Shown piece by piece: positions 38,708 through 48,230 of a stretch of 64,000 nt of DNA. Under the pieces are notes generated by a model. That model ran no database searches, was not told the origin of the DNA, and worked only from the letters and a program-made list of their open reading frames with translations. Within the stretch, counting starts at the first letter, position 1, and every line of letters begins with the position of its first letter. Source of the stretch: Ureibacillus yapensis (GTDB lineage Bacteria > Bacillota > Bacilli > Bacillales_A > Planococcaceae); NCBI RefSeq assembly GCF_003515775.1, contig NZ_QWEI01000010.1, positions 1-64,000 of the forward strand, read 5' to 3'. Position numbers and translations under genes: made by a program.

Positions 38708-40393
38708 ATGTCAATTGGAAAGAAAATATTAATTGGTTTTATGACGATACTATTAATTATGATTGTTTCAATGGGGGTTGTTCTCGCAGAGTTAAAGAAG
38801 ACAAACAAGCAAGTCGAACAGGCATTGGAAGAACAAGTGAAGCAAGTGATGTTGGCAGATGATATTAAATTCAGCATTGCCATGCAAGGCATTTCTTTAC
38901 GGGAACTGGTTGTGATCGGCAAACCGGAAGTTCAAGAAAATCTTCAAACGTATCACGATCTTTTATCTACTTACATAATGGAATTAAATAAAACAGCACC
39001 TACGGGAGAATTAAAAGAATACAACGATGCGATTAACTCCCACTTTGAACAATTCAATCAAGGTTTAGAGGAAATGGAAAAGCTGTATCAAGCTGGCAAC
39101 TTGGAAAAAGCAAACGAAGTGATTATGTCTGACATCGTCACCGCCAATAAAGGGATATTGGAAAATGCAGAAAAAGTTAAAATGGTTCAGACCAGCAAAC
39201 TTGATAAATTAACCGAAGAAGCAAAAAAAACTGCTGCGATGGCTACCAGTATCACAATGGCTGCAATTCTCATCGGTATTTTGGTTGGAATTCTGGTTTG
39301 GGTTTTTGTCCGCCGTTCCATTACAAAACCGCTGGCTACACTGGTCGATGCCGTTCAGACGATTGCCGAGGGTGATTTAACAAAAGAAAACCTTCTTTAT
39401 CAAGGAAAAGATGAAATTGGCCAGCTTGCAATCGCCTTCAATAAAATGAAAGCTAATTTACAATTCATCGTTCAAAGAATTCAGACAAACACAGAACATT
39501 TAACAAATGCAGCCGAGGAGCTAACAGCAAGCACGGAAGAAACAACAGCAACAACAGAGGACATCGCAGGTCGTATTACGCAGACATCGAAGCTCGCTCA
39601 AAGTTCCGCAATTTCTTCTTCGGAGAGTTCTCAGGCTATGGATGAAACGGCAGCGGGAATCCAAAAAATCGCTGAATCTGCCCAAGTCCTGAATCATCAA
39701 GCAATAGATGCATCGGAAACTGCAATCTCCGGCAGCAAAACTGTTGAGCATGCCCAACAGCAAATGGATACCATCAAAGAATCAACCAGTTTCGTCAATG
39801 AATTAATTGAAAAGTTGAGCAAACAATCTGATGAAATAGGAAACATTACAAAAGTGATTACAGACATTACCGAGCAAACTAACTTGTTGGCCCTGAATGC
39901 GGCAATTGAAGCGGCTAGAGCCGGTGAGCATGGAAAAGGCTTTGCGGTTGTGGCAGATGAAGTCAGAAAACTTGCAGAAGAATCCAAACATTCGGCTTCC
40001 AAGATTGTAGAGCTGGTTGAAGCAATCAAGGAAGATACAAATAATGTACAAAAAGCAGCCAACAATTCCCTGCTTTCCGTTGAAGAAGGGGTTCAAATTA
40101 TTGCTGAATCCGGCGAAGCATTCCAATCAATACAACAAGCCATCTACACAATTAATGACCAAATCAGCGAAATCTCGGCAGCTTCCCAGCAAATCTCCGC
40201 AAGCGCAGAAGAAGTGGCAGCATCCGTTGGGGAGATTTCCAATAACGCCGCCAACTCCGCGCAACATACCGAAACCATTGCTGCATCCGTAGAAGAGCAA
40301 GTTGCAACCATGGCTGCCGTGAATGAAGTAGCCGTAGATTTGGCCACTAAATCAGTTGATTTAAAAGAGCTGATCAAGCATTTCAAGCTATAG
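38708..40393 (+). CDS. methyl-accepting chemotaxis protein
   Basis: 561 residues. TM1 (about 8-30), a short four-helix-bundle type periplasmic-side sensor domain (about 31-185), TM2 (about 186-208), HAMP domain ([21 protein letters not shown]), and a cytoplasmic signalling domain with the conserved hairpin tip [20 protein letters not shown]. The sensor belongs to the small 4HB_MCP class, ligand unknown. Start 38708 has TGGAGGG upstream. No other chemotaxis gene lies in the window, so it is an orphan receptor. Confidence 0.95.
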   Translation: MSIGKKILIGFMTILLIMIVSMGVVLAELKKTNKQVEQALEEQVKQVMLADDIKFSIAMQGISLRELVVIGKPEVQENLQTYHDLLSTYIMELNKTAPTGELKEYNDAINSHFEQFNQGLEEMEKLYQAGNLEKANEVIMSDIVTANKGILENAEKVKMVQTSKLDKLTEEAKKTAAMATSITMAAILIGILVGILVWVFVRRSITKPLATLVDAVQTIAEGDLTKENLLYQGKDEIGQLAIAFNKMKANLQFIVQRIQTNTEHLTNAAEELTASTEETTATTEDIAGRITQTSKLAQSSAISSSESSQAMDETAAGIQKIAESAQVLNHQAIDASETAISGSKTVEHAQQQMDTIKESTSFVNELIEKLSKQSDEIGNITKVITDITEQTNLLALNAAIEAARAGEHGKGFAVVADEVRKLAEESKHSASKIVELVEAIKEDTNNVQKAANNSLLSVEEGVQIIAESGEAFQSIQQAIYTINDQISEISAASQQISASAEEVAASVGEISNNAANSAQHTETIAASVEEQVATMAAVNEVAVDLATKSVDLKELIKHFKL

Positions 40394-40413
40394 AAAAAAT
40401 GAATAATAAAATT

Positions 40414-40456
40414 AAGACATTACATTTTTTACGTTCAAAAATGTAATGTCTTTTTA
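40414..40456 (+). terminator. terminator of the chemoreceptor gene
   Basis: Hairpin AAGACATTACATTTTT / AAAAATGTAATGTCTT with a seven-base loop and T tail, 20 bp after the stop codon. Confidence 0.95.
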
Positions 40457-40489
40457 TTGATGATTCAACTAGTGGCAATAAAATCGAGG

Positions 40490-41128
40490 TTATTCCGCTT
40501 CCCCTGCGACAGTAAATCGCTTATTCAAATGTTTGGCATTTTCGATTTCATCCACTAATGCAATCGCGTAATCAGCATAACTGATGTAACTTTCACCCTT
40601 TGAATTTACAAGAAGGTGATCCTCACCTTCTTGATAAGAGCCTGTTCTTTTTCCTTCCGCATCAAAAATGGCTGCTGGGCTAATAAATGTCCATGTTAAA
40701 TCGGTTGTCTGAAGCAATTCTTCCAAGTTTCGCCCCTGTCCTTTGGCTGTTGGTTTGACGAAATCCGGAAACTCCGGTGTGTCAATTAAACGAACAGTTT
40801 TGTTTTCATCAACATATAGGCTACCGGCGCCCCCTACAACAATTAGCCGTGTTTTCGTTCCCTTAAGCGCTTTAATCAAAGTATGGCCGGCATCTACGTG
40901 TGCTTGTTCTTCTCCAAGCGGCGCACCAAAAGCATTTACAACTACATCAAATTGCAATAGATCTTCTGTTTTCAAATCAAAAACATTTTTTTCAATAATT
41001 GCTGTATTGTGATCCGTTAATTTTGATGCATCCCTTACAATCGCTGTTACATCATGTCCACGGCTAACAGCTTCTTTCAATACGAGGTTTCCTACTTTAC
41101 CACTTGCTCCAATAATTCCAATTTTCAT
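40490..41128 (-). CDS. NAD(P)-dependent oxidoreductase, NmrA/YwnB-like
   Basis: 212 residues, Rossmann fold with the dinucleotide motif IGASGKVGNLVLKEA at the N-terminus. The family (atypical short-chain dehydrogenase, NAD(P)-binding) includes Bacillus YwnB and YhfK and often acts as a redox-responsive reductase. The region TDLTWTFISPAAIFDAEGKR and SYISYADYAIALVDEIE are typical. It lies 25 bp downstream of the LLM oxidoreductase and is probably cotranscribed. GGAGGCAA supports the start. Confidence 0.85.
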   Translation of the reverse strand: MKIGIIGASGKVGNLVLKEAVSRGHDVTAIVRDASKLTDHNTAIIEKNVFDLKTEDLLQFDVVVNAFGAPLGEEQAHVDAGHTLIKALKGTKTRLIVVGGAGSLYVDENKTVRLIDTPEFPDFVKPTAKGQGRNLEELLQTTDLTWTFISPAAIFDAEGKRTGSYQEGEDHLLVNSKGESYISYADYAIALVDEIENAKHLNKRFTVAGEAE

Positions 41129-41153
41129 TTACATTGCCTCCGTCAGTTTAGAT

Positions 41154-42218
41154 TTAATTGCTTCCTATTATTTTACGAACAGCAGGAACTACCTCTGTTG
41201 CCAATAGTTCAATATTTTTAACTACTTTCTCAAATGGCAATCCACCAATATCTACCTGTGCCAAAAAGCGTGTATGGCCGAACAACTCGTATTGACGATG
41301 AATTTTTTCAACAATCTGTTGGGGGCTTCCTACAAACAACGCTGTATTTGGAGCAGCCATCTGTTCAAACTCGCCTCTTGACATTCTTGTGCCGTATCCG
41401 CGCTGACGATTTACATAGTACCAGTAATTCGAATAATACGGGTAAAACTCATCCTTCGCTTGCTGTGTCGTTTCGGCGATATAAGTATGTCCTGTTACAC
41501 CAACATTCAATGTGTCCGGCAAATGCCCAGCTTCTATGCCTGCTTGACGGTAAAGATCGACAAGCGGTTTGAAACGTTTGGGATCACCGCCCAAGATTGC
41601 CAAAGCCATTCCCACACCAAACTTTCCGGCACGTACGGCACTCTCAGGCGTTCCCCCAACCCCAATCCAAATCGGAAGACGCGGTTGTATAGGACGTGGT
41701 GAAATCTCGGCTTCATGTAAGGATGAACGGAATTTTCCCGACCAAGAGACCCGCTCATTTTCATTTAATTTCAAAAGTAATTCCATATGCTCGGTAAACA
41801 ATTCATCGTAATCGTTTGTACTATACCCAAATAGAGGGAAAGATTCGATAAATGCCCCACGCCCCGCCAGAATTTCCGCACGCCCGTCCGAAAGCAAATC
41901 CAGTGTTGCAAAATCCTCAAATAACCGTACCGGGTCAAGTGTACTTAATACACTTGTGGTGCTTGTTAGCTTAATATGTTGCGTTTCCCTTGCAATCGCT
42001 GCCAACACAACCGCCGGAGAGGATACGGCATAATCTAGCCGATGATGCTCACCGACACCAAATACATCCAACCCCGCTTTGTCCGCAAGCTGAGCTGCCT
42101 TCATTATTTCATCCATTCTTTGTTTAGGACTAACCGTAAATCCTGTTAGTGGATCCGGTCCAAGATCCGCCAATGTATATATGCCGATTTCAAAGTGCCC
42201 CTTATTGTCCTGCTTCAT
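41154..42218 (-). CDS. LLM class (luciferase-like) flavin-dependent oxidoreductase
   Basis: 354 residues, TIM-barrel luciferase family. Recognisable segments are DVFGVGEHHRLDYAVSSPAV, KLTSTTSVLSTLDPVRLFED, EILAGRGAFIESFPLFGY and WIGVGGTPESAVRAGKFG. These enzymes use reduced FMN or F420 to oxidise small substrates. The gene is followed by an NmrA-like reductase and is divergent from an FMN reductase gene 270 bp away, which could supply reduced flavin. Substrate unknown. Confidence 0.88.
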   Translation of the reverse strand: MKQDNKGHFEIGIYTLADLGPDPLTGFTVSPKQRMDEIMKAAQLADKAGLDVFGVGEHHRLDYAVSSPAVVLAAIARETQHIKLTSTTSVLSTLDPVRLFEDFATLDLLSDGRAEILAGRGAFIESFPLFGYSTNDYDELFTEHMELLLKLNENERVSWSGKFRSSLHEAEISPRPIQPRLPIWIGVGGTPESAVRAGKFGVGMALAILGGDPKRFKPLVDLYRQAGIEAGHLPDTLNVGVTGHTYIAETTQQAKDEFYPYYSNYWYYVNRQRGYGTRMSRGEFEQMAAPNTALFVGSPQQIVEKIHRQYELFGHTRFLAQVDIGGLPFEKVVKNIELLATEVVPAVRKIIGSN

Positions 42219-42371
42219 CCTTTCCTCCTATCCGGAACAAACACAACGATTGTGTTCCTTCTAAATTAAAAATAACTTTCTGTTCCTCATTTTATTCAAC
42301 AGCACTTTACTTACTTTATGTAACTAAGTTTATTTATGTAATTTCATTTTGTCAAGAAACTCTATTTACTT

Positions 42372-42399
42372 TTGAAACCTTTTTCATTTTTGTTATAAT
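42372..42399 (+). promoter_or_regulatory. sigma-A type promoter of the FMN reductase gene
   Basis: -35 TTGAAA at 42372-42377, 16-base spacer, -10 TATAAT at 42394-42399. It lies about 90 bp before the start codon at 42488. Confidence 0.7.
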
Positions 42400-42402
42400 A
42401 TA

Positions 42403-42429
42403 CGTGGTCTTACCTGGTGGGAGACCACG
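42403..42429. promoter_or_regulatory. inverted repeat at the transcription start, candidate operator
   Basis: Perfect 8-bp arms CGTGGTCT / AGACCACG separated by 11 bases, located immediately after the -10 hexamer in the divergent region between the LLM oxidoreductase and the FMN reductase. The position suits a repressor site; no regulator gene lies alongside. Confidence 0.55.
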
Positions 42430-42487
42430 GTAATAAATTGCGATTGAAACTCTCGCAAACATCCAACAACAATCGGAGGTCAAGAAA

Positions 42488-43030
42488 ATGAAAGTAGCAG
42501 CAATCGTAGGAAGCATTCGTCAGGATTCATATAATTTGAAACTTGCAAAACATATTCAAGCGCGTTACGCGGATCAATTTGACGTTGAGATTTTGGATTT
42601 AACTCCCCTTCCAATGTACAACCAGGATATCGAATTAGATCCACCTCAAGAAGTTCTTGATTTCAAAGAGAAAGTAAAAGAAGCTGATGCAGTTCTGTGG
42701 GTAACACCTGAATACAACGCTTCCATTCCGGGAGTATTGGGGAATGCGATCGACTGGTTAAGCCGCGTGGATAAAGTGATGATTGGCAAGCCATCCATTA
42801 TTATGGGCTCTTCAATGGGTAATTTAGGGTCAGTAAAAGCACAAATGCACTTACGCGATATTCTTTTTGCCAGCGGACTGAATTCTCCAGTGCTTCGTGG
42901 AAATGAAGTATATGTGGGGGCTGTACACCAAAAATTCGACGAAAACGGAAACTTGGTAGATGAAGCAACAATTGCATTCTTAGACGGCGTTATTGCGAAC
43001 TTCCAGGATTGGATGAGACAATACGTATAA
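42488..43030 (+). CDS. NADPH-dependent FMN reductase
   Basis: 180 residues, flavodoxin-like fold. KVAAIVGSIRQDSYNLKLAK binds the FMN phosphate, and TPEYNASIPGVLGNAIDWLSR is the family signature shared with YhdA/ChrR-type reductases. These reduce FMN, quinones, chromate or azo dyes. A good promoter and ribosome site (CGGAGG) precede it, and a terminator follows. It may feed reduced FMN to the divergent luciferase-like enzyme; that link is inference. Confidence 0.9.
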   Translation: MKVAAIVGSIRQDSYNLKLAKHIQARYADQFDVEILDLTPLPMYNQDIELDPPQEVLDFKEKVKEADAVLWVTPEYNASIPGVLGNAIDWLSRVDKVMIGKPSIIMGSSMGNLGSVKAQMHLRDILFASGLNSPVLRGNEVYVGAVHQKFDENGNLVDEATIAFLDGVIANFQDWMRQYV

Positions 43031-43036
43031 AACAAC

Positions 43037-43086
43037 AAGTCCGTGTCCGAAAAGTTATGATAACTTCTTGGACAGGGACTTATTAT
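43037..43086 (+). terminator. terminator of the FMN reductase gene
   Basis: Interrupted hairpin AAGTCCGTGTCC / GGACAGGGACTT with an inner AAGTTAT-GATAACTT stem, then TATTATTGTTTT. Confidence 0.75.
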
Positions 43087-43269
43087 TGTTTTAGCTTTAA
43101 TTTTATTAATTAGTATAAAACCGTAATTTTGAACTAATCTTGAAAAATAGTTATAACGTACCATTATAAATAAATAGAAGTACAGCTCAATATAATGGCT
43201 ATTCTTCCACATGTAACATAACACCGCTAACCATTCATCGCCTACATACTTGGCAAAGTGCTTTGAGGA

Positions 43270-44628
43270 TTAAGTTATCGAAGTTATCTGCTCTTCGGAA
43301 TCGGAAACGGTTGCTTCTGCCTTTTTTGATTTCCTATCAGTAAAGAAGATGGCTAACGCTGCAATAACGCCTGGCAAAGCAAATACCAAAAAATTAGTTT
43401 GTAAAGTTAGTGTTGAAGCTAGTAGATACCCTCCTAGCATAGGACCTACAATTCCCCCAATACGCCCAATTCCTAATGCCCAACCTAAACCCGTAGAACG
43501 CATAGAGACAGGATAGAATTGAGAAACATAAGAATTGGAAAGGTTTTGAGAACCTATTGTTGTTGCTCCAGCGATGGCCACCAATAAGTATAAAAGGAAC
43601 ATATTCGTCGCAAACCCCAAGCTCAATATTGTAATCGCTGCAACAATATAGAACATAATAAGCATTCTTTTAACTCCAAAGCGATCCGCTACCCACCCCA
43701 TAAGAATGGCGCCGACTGTTGCTCCAACATTTAATGCGAGGAGAAAACTTAAACTCGATCCAAGTGGAAATCCTGCCTCATTCATTAATTTTGGCAACCA
43801 AGTGTTTAATCCATAAATCATAAGAAGTGACATGAAATAGGCTAACCAAAACATAACCGTTGAAAATGCCCTACGGTTAGAGAATAAAGATGTAACTGTC
43901 GAAGTAGACTTTTCAATCCCATTCAAAATGAATTGTTCATTTTCCGATGGTTTGTATAATGGATTTACTTTCACAAGCAATTCTTTCAGCTGTTTATAAT
44001 CTTTTTTTACTAAATAAGTTCCCACCGAATCAGGCAGCGTACGTGCCAAAAGAGGGAGAAGTAATAAAGGTAAAGCTCCAAAGAAAAATACAGAATGCCA
44101 TCCAAAATTCGGGATAATTACGATACTAAGAGTAGCAGCCAGAACTCCTCCTATTGAAAAACCAGCCATTATTGTAGCAATCATACGGCTGCGTGTTCTT
44201 TTAGAAGAAAAGTCACTGATCAGACCGATTACATTAGGCATAACTCCCCCTAATCCCAACCCCGTTATAAATCTACAAAGTCCAAATAGTTCAGGGCTTT
44301 TAGCAAGTGCAGCAAAACCAGCAAGGAGCATAAAGAGACTAAATATAAAAGTGCAAATCAATATGACTTTTTTTCTACCGATTCTATCTGCAATTGTTCC
44401 AAAAATTAGTGCTCCTAGCATCATTCCCATTAAAGCATAACTACCAATCATCCCTGTCTCAACTGGAGTTATACCCCATTCTTTCATGATGCTGGGCACA
44501 ACAGCTCCATAAATCGTTAAATCATAACCATCAAAAACCATTATTAATGCGCCCCAAAAGAGCAGCATACCATGAAACTTATTGAACTTTGAGCTTTCAA
44601 TGATTTCCCCAGCATTAGTTACCTGCAT
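43270..44628 (-). CDS. MFS aromatic acid:H+ symporter (AAHS, PcaK/BenK type)
   Basis: 452 residues, twelve predicted helices. The helix-1 motif MVFDGYDLTIYGAVVP is the DGYD signature of the AAHS family, which imports 4-hydroxybenzoate, protocatechuate, benzoate and similar acids. Loop motif GTIADRIGRKKVI and its second-half copy GWVADRFGVKRML are intact. It lies downstream of the ring-cleavage dioxygenase and decarboxylase genes on the same strand, which fits uptake of their substrate. Confidence 0.9.
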   Translation of the reverse strand: MQVTNAGEIIESSKFNKFHGMLLFWGALIMVFDGYDLTIYGAVVPSIMKEWGITPVETGMIGSYALMGMMLGALIFGTIADRIGRKKVILICTFIFSLFMLLAGFAALAKSPELFGLCRFITGLGLGGVMPNVIGLISDFSSKRTRSRMIATIMAGFSIGGVLAATLSIVIIPNFGWHSVFFFGALPLLLLPLLARTLPDSVGTYLVKKDYKQLKELLVKVNPLYKPSENEQFILNGIEKSTSTVTSLFSNRRAFSTVMFWLAYFMSLLMIYGLNTWLPKLMNEAGFPLGSSLSFLLALNVGATVGAILMGWVADRFGVKRMLIMFYIVAAITILSLGFATNMFLLYLLVAIAGATTIGSQNLSNSYVSQFYPVSMRSTGLGWALGIGRIGGIVGPMLGGYLLASTLTLQTNFLVFALPGVIAALAIFFTDRKSKKAEATVSDSEEQITSIT

Positions 44629-45002
44629 CTATGAACACCCCTTCAATTTTTATAAGCAATAGCGTTCATTACTATTAAAGTAATCTGTATTACTTCCTAC
44701 TTTCAGTTATGAGGTAATTCGTTGTTGAATCATTTCATCATTGTCCTAGTTCTCTTAAGCATTCTCCTGTCTAAATTGTGGAGTATGCTGTGCCATAAGT
44801 TTGGTTTGCACGATAAATTAAAGCCTTCATAATAATTTCCGTTAACCCAAGGGAAACAATTACTGGCTTATTATAGAGCAGGTTATCTTTAAGTTTTTTA
44901 GGGTTGTGTAGTTTTTACATTCTTGCCGATTTTAGTAGAATTTTTAGTTGAAGTCCCAGACAGCAGCTCATTCTCGCAACTCAGTTCATAAGCCTTTGCG
45001 TT
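44629..45002. other. intergenic region in the aromatic cluster, no gene seen
   Basis: 374 bp between the decarboxylase and the transporter. No coding sequence or hairpin with a T tail was recognised. It is long for an operon gap, so the transporter may have its own promoter. Confidence 0.5.
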
Positions 45003-46028
45003 TCACCATAATTTGGCCAGCTCGTGTAAACCCAAAAATCTTATTGCATTTTGACCAAGTATTAACTTCGCATCCTCTTCTGATAGCGCTTCCAAATCAT
45101 CTACTACTTTCCCAGAAGGCACTTCCCTTAGTAAAAATGGATAATCTGATCCTGCGATAATTTGTTTAGTACCGAATCTTTCAATCATATATTGAAGATT
45201 TACAGGGTCATAAACAAGCGAATCATAATATAGTTTCTTCGCATAATAACTTGGTGGTTTTTCCGTTTGTCTAATGTCCGGCCACACTTCCCAACCTTTA
45301 TCCATTCTCGGCAGAAGATATGGTAAGGAACCGCCGCCGTGAGCAAAGCAAAGTTTAAGATTTGGAAGTTTATCCAGCATTCCGCTCATAATAATGCTTC
45401 CTGCTGCAAGTGCCGTCTCAGAAGGCATTCCAATCATATACATAAAGTTATGTCTAGGCATTCTTTCTCCGCCCAACGTTGCCCAGGGATGTACAAAAAG
45501 CGGCACATTCCATTTTTCCGCAGCTTCAAAAAATGGAAACAAAGAGCTGTCATCCAGATTAAGGCCATCGACATTTGAACCTATTTGAAGACCTTTTAAT
45601 CCCAATTGATGAACCGCTCTATCCATTTCTTGAATAGCGATTTCTACACTTTGCAATGGAACTGTTCCCAAACCAATAAATCGATTTGGAAATTCCTGCA
45701 CTACAGAAGCAATAAAATCATTTTGAACTTTTGCGAGTTCTAAACCAGCTTCAGGATTTGCCCAGTATGAAATTGTCACCGGGATAGGCGATAACACTTG
45801 AATATCAATTCCTTCTTTATCCATATCGGCAATTCGTTTCTCCGCATCCCACGCTTGATCGGTAATTTTTCGAAATGTCTTCCCTTTTACCATAATCTCG
45901 GCGCCGCAATCGCATGTTTTGATCATCGTCGGAAAACGCTCATCTCCATACTTTGCCGCCAAATCTGGAAAGTCTTCTGGTATAATATGCGTATGAAAAT
46001 CAACGCGTAATTTTTTTTCTGACAACAA
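45003..46028 (-). CDS. amidohydrolase-family decarboxylase, ACMSD type
   Basis: About 341 residues. The metal-binding HxH motif VDFHTHIIPEDFP at the N-terminus, FVHPWATLGGERM, CFAHGGGSLPYLLPRM and IIAGSDYPFLL give the His/Asp ligands of the ACMSD/gamma-resorcylate decarboxylase family. ACMSD removes CO2 from aminocarboxymuconate semialdehyde, and relatives such as PraH act on 5-carboxy-2-hydroxymuconate-6-semialdehyde. The best ribosome site (AAAGGAG) lies inside the longest reading and points to a TTG start at 46028 or 46025 rather than ATG at 46058 or 46034. Position beside an extradiol dioxygenase supports a ring-cleavage product as substrate. Confidence 0.85.
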   Translation of the reverse strand: MLSEKKLRVDFHTHIIPEDFPDLAAKYGDERFPTMIKTCDCGAEIMVKGKTFRKITDQAWDAEKRIADMDKEGIDIQVLSPIPVTISYWANPEAGLELAKVQNDFIASVVQEFPNRFIGLGTVPLQSVEIAIQEMDRAVHQLGLKGLQIGSNVDGLNLDDSSLFPFFEAAEKWNVPLFVHPWATLGGERMPRHNFMYMIGMPSETALAAGSIIMSGMLDKLPNLKLCFAHGGGSLPYLLPRMDKGWEVWPDIRQTEKPPSYYAKKLYYDSLVYDPVNLQYMIERFGTKQIIAGSDYPFLLREVPSGKVVDDLEALSEEDAKLILGQNAIRFLGLHELAKLW

Positions 46029-46178
46029 AAACATCTCCTTTCCCTTAAATACTTGCATACTCTGATTACCATTTTAAAATCAAGAGGCATTTACTCATCT
46101 TGTTGTATAGGTGAAATGAGATAGATAGAATTCTAAATCCATCTCATTTAATAGACTGTTTTTGGTGACTAAAATGAA

Positions 46179-47186
46179 TTACAGGAATTTTGTTCCGTAA
46201 GCAAAGTAAGACTCCGGTGCTTTACTCCCCCACATATCAAGACCCAGTGGGCCAGCCTCAGGTCCCCACTCAATCGGTTTCCAATCCGGAGCAAAGATCA
46301 AGAATCCTCCCGTCCAGATTTCAACCCTATGTCCGGATGGTTCAAAGACATAAATAAATTGTGCACCGCTCGTTCCATGTTTTCCAGGACCCCATTCGAT
46401 TTTAATATCATTTTCGGCCATTAAGTTAGCGGCTCTAATCAATTCATCCGGTGAATCTAAATAGTATGCCAAGTGATGGAATAGTGCGCCATTCTGATTC
46501 GAGTTACGCATCAAAGCAATTTCATGTGCAATATTCGTACGGCTCAGCCATGAACCCAAACGAACATTTTCATCATTTTGAATGTAATAGCGGTGGTGAA
46601 CGCCTAACAAATTTGTCCACCATTGTTGCTCCTTCGCCACATCATTGACTAATATATTCACGTGATCAAAGCGTCGGGGAGATACTCCCTTACCTGTGTA
46701 TTTACTAGGATGACTAGGAAGTTTTGAGGCTGTAGCAGGATCAGTGTTCACAAACAATTCCTTCTCCCAATATAATTCAATCGGTAATCCGGCAGGTGAT
46801 CTAAATTGGAGTGTGTCACCTTGTCCTTTTTTAGTCCCGCCTTCAATCCATTTGAACTCCATGTTCATGTCCTTGAACTGTCTTTCAAAAGCTTTCAAGG
46901 ATTCAGGTGAACTTACCCGCCAAGCAATCTGCTTAACACAAGAGACATCCGATTTATTAAGAACCAACGTATGGTGATCAAAATCTTGCCAAGCTCTTAA
47001 ATAGACTTTGTCCCCCTCATTGGCTGATACATAAAGACCCATCACTTCTGTAAAAAACCACAATGATTTTTCTAAATTCGTCACTCCAATTTCTACGTGA
47101 CCAAGATGGGCAACACTTGTCATTTGTTTTTCCAGTTTTTCTAAAAGTGATTGTTCATGATTAATCGTCTCTTTTGAAATACTCAT
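46179..47186 (-). CDS. type I extradiol dioxygenase (catechol 2,3-dioxygenase family)
   Basis: 335 residues built from two vicinal-oxygen-chelate modules. In the C-terminal catalytic module the Fe(II) ligands are His in RRFDHVNILV, His in LFHHLAYYLD and Glu in GHRVEIWTGG, all present. The N-terminal module starts LGHVEIGVTNLEKSLWFF. It should cleave a catecholic ring next to the hydroxyls. Together with the ACMSD-like gene and the aromatic acid symporter it resembles the praA-praH part of the Paenibacillus protocatechuate 2,3-cleavage route. Other catechols are possible. Start 47186 has a GGAGATAGGGG site further upstream. Confidence 0.88.
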   Translation of the reverse strand: MSISKETINHEQSLLEKLEKQMTSVAHLGHVEIGVTNLEKSLWFFTEVMGLYVSANEGDKVYLRAWQDFDHHTLVLNKSDVSCVKQIAWRVSSPESLKAFERQFKDMNMEFKWIEGGTKKGQGDTLQFRSPAGLPIELYWEKELFVNTDPATASKLPSHPSKYTGKGVSPRRFDHVNILVNDVAKEQQWWTNLLGVHHRYYIQNDENVRLGSWLSRTNIAHEIALMRNSNQNGALFHHLAYYLDSPDELIRAANLMAENDIKIEWGPGKHGTSGAQFIYVFEPSGHRVEIWTGGFLIFAPDWKPIEWGPEAGPLGLDMWGSKAPESYFAYGTKFL

Positions 47187-47900
47187 CGTTACATATCCCC
47201 TATCTCCAATTTTATTTTTATGAAAAAATCAAATGCCTATTAGCAAGCTTCGTCGCAGTCAAAACATATACGATCCGCAGACGCTTTTATCAAATATATG
47301 CTGTTTAAAGTTAAATAATAAATTGCCATTCTCACCTAAAATAACTCCAAATAAAACTACTAAGCCCTATTGAAAATTGCTAATTCCCTCAACTCCACCA
47401 AGGTATTTTTCTTCCATACTCTCTACCGGACGACAGTTAAATTCCTGAATTCTTTTTTTCCTCTATAACAAGACCCCTTCATCGTTTTGATTTTTCAAAC
47501 TTTTCTAAAAATTAAGATATCATCACATTATTTCATGTACAACATCATTGTTCTTCTATACGCAACAAAATAATAATTATTTTTTATTTTATAGAAATTT
47601 GACGATTATAAAGGAATTAGTAAGTTTCAGTACTTAATGTTCTTTGTTTAACTAGTTAACAACAAGCTGAAACTTGTTTATCCGTGAAGAATCTTATTAC
47701 TATAAGTTTCATAAAGATAATTTTTAAGGAACTTCGGGGGGGAAACTCATTTGGAACTCTCACTTTGTTTACACAGGGAAAATAATTCGGTACGATCACA
47801 GTTCTCGAACCAAAGCAGTAAATCCATTCCAATAAAATCAGAGCATCCTACACCATGCTTTGCATGCAAGCTGAATTGTCGATTCCATTAGATTAAGAAG
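47187..47900. other. AT-rich intergenic region, no gene, one repeat copy
   Basis: No coding sequence with start and ribosome site was found on either strand. The first 60 bases hold the dioxygenase leader. At 47782-47811 there is a copy of the repeat also found near the left end of the island. Confidence 0.5.
47782..47811 (+). repeat. repeat copy A, outside the island
   Basis: Shares ATAATTC, GTA and ACAGTTCTCGAAC with copy B at 48192, with a three-base length difference between them. It lies about 310 bp outside the left attachment repeat. Confidence 0.7.
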
Positions 47901-47904
47901 ATAA

Positions 47905-47943
47905 AAAAGATGCTATTTGAGCCAAAAAAAGGTCAAATAGCAT
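47905..47943 (-). terminator. terminator-like hairpin, minus strand
   Basis: Perfect 11-bp stem ATGCTATTTGA / TCAAATAGCAT, followed on the minus strand by CTTTTTT. No gene precedes it directly on that strand after the island insertion. Confidence 0.7.
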
Positions 47944-48069
47944 AACGTTTATCAATCTATTGAGTCTACAAACTTTTAAACGGATATCTTTCATCCCTTT
48001 TTCCCTCATCTCGATTCAGCGCAAAAAGTCTCGTTGAAATCTCCAGCCTTTTTAGAATTTATTCTCAAT

Positions 48070-48112
48070 AAAAAAAGGAAGTCAACGAGTAATAACGTTG
48101 ACTTCCTTTTTC
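48070..48112 (-). terminator. displaced tRNA-Arg terminator
   Basis: Hairpin AAAAAGGAAGTCAACG / CGTTGACTTCCTTTTT with an eight-base loop, T-rich on both sides. It lies ten bases from the left copy of the tRNA 3' end. Before the island inserted, this would have been just downstream of tRNA-Arg(TCT), so it is probably that gene's original terminator. Confidence 0.85.
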
Positions 48113-48121
48113 TAAATTTCT

Positions 48122-48154
48122 ATGACGTCCCAGGAGGGATTCGAACCCCCGACC
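48122..48154 (-). repeat. attL: displaced 3' end of tRNA-Arg
   Basis: 33 bases identical to 55495-55527, covering the last part of tRNA-Arg including the T arm (GGGGGTTCGAATCCC) and acceptor 3' strand. The match ends abruptly at CCTAG here against CCGTA in the intact gene. Confidence 0.95.
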
Positions 48155-48191
48155 TAGTTAAAATATATGTCGACAAACGTTATATTTAAAT

Positions 48192-48228
48192 ATAATTCAG
48201 TATTACAGTTCTCGAACTCTGACCGAGT
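48192..48228 (+). repeat. repeat copy B, left end of island
   Basis: Contains ATAATTC, TACAG, CTCGA and CTGACCGAGT, shared in the same order and spacing (two-base difference) with copy C at 55401-55435. It includes an inverted repeat AACTC-TGACC-GAGTT. This is a plausible integrase arm-type site. Confidence 0.7.
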
Positions 48229-48230
48229 TA

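Noticed and set aside
48122-48154. Second tRNA gene at 48122
   Set aside because: Only the 3' part of tRNA-Arg is present; acceptor 5' strand, D arm and anticodon arm are missing.
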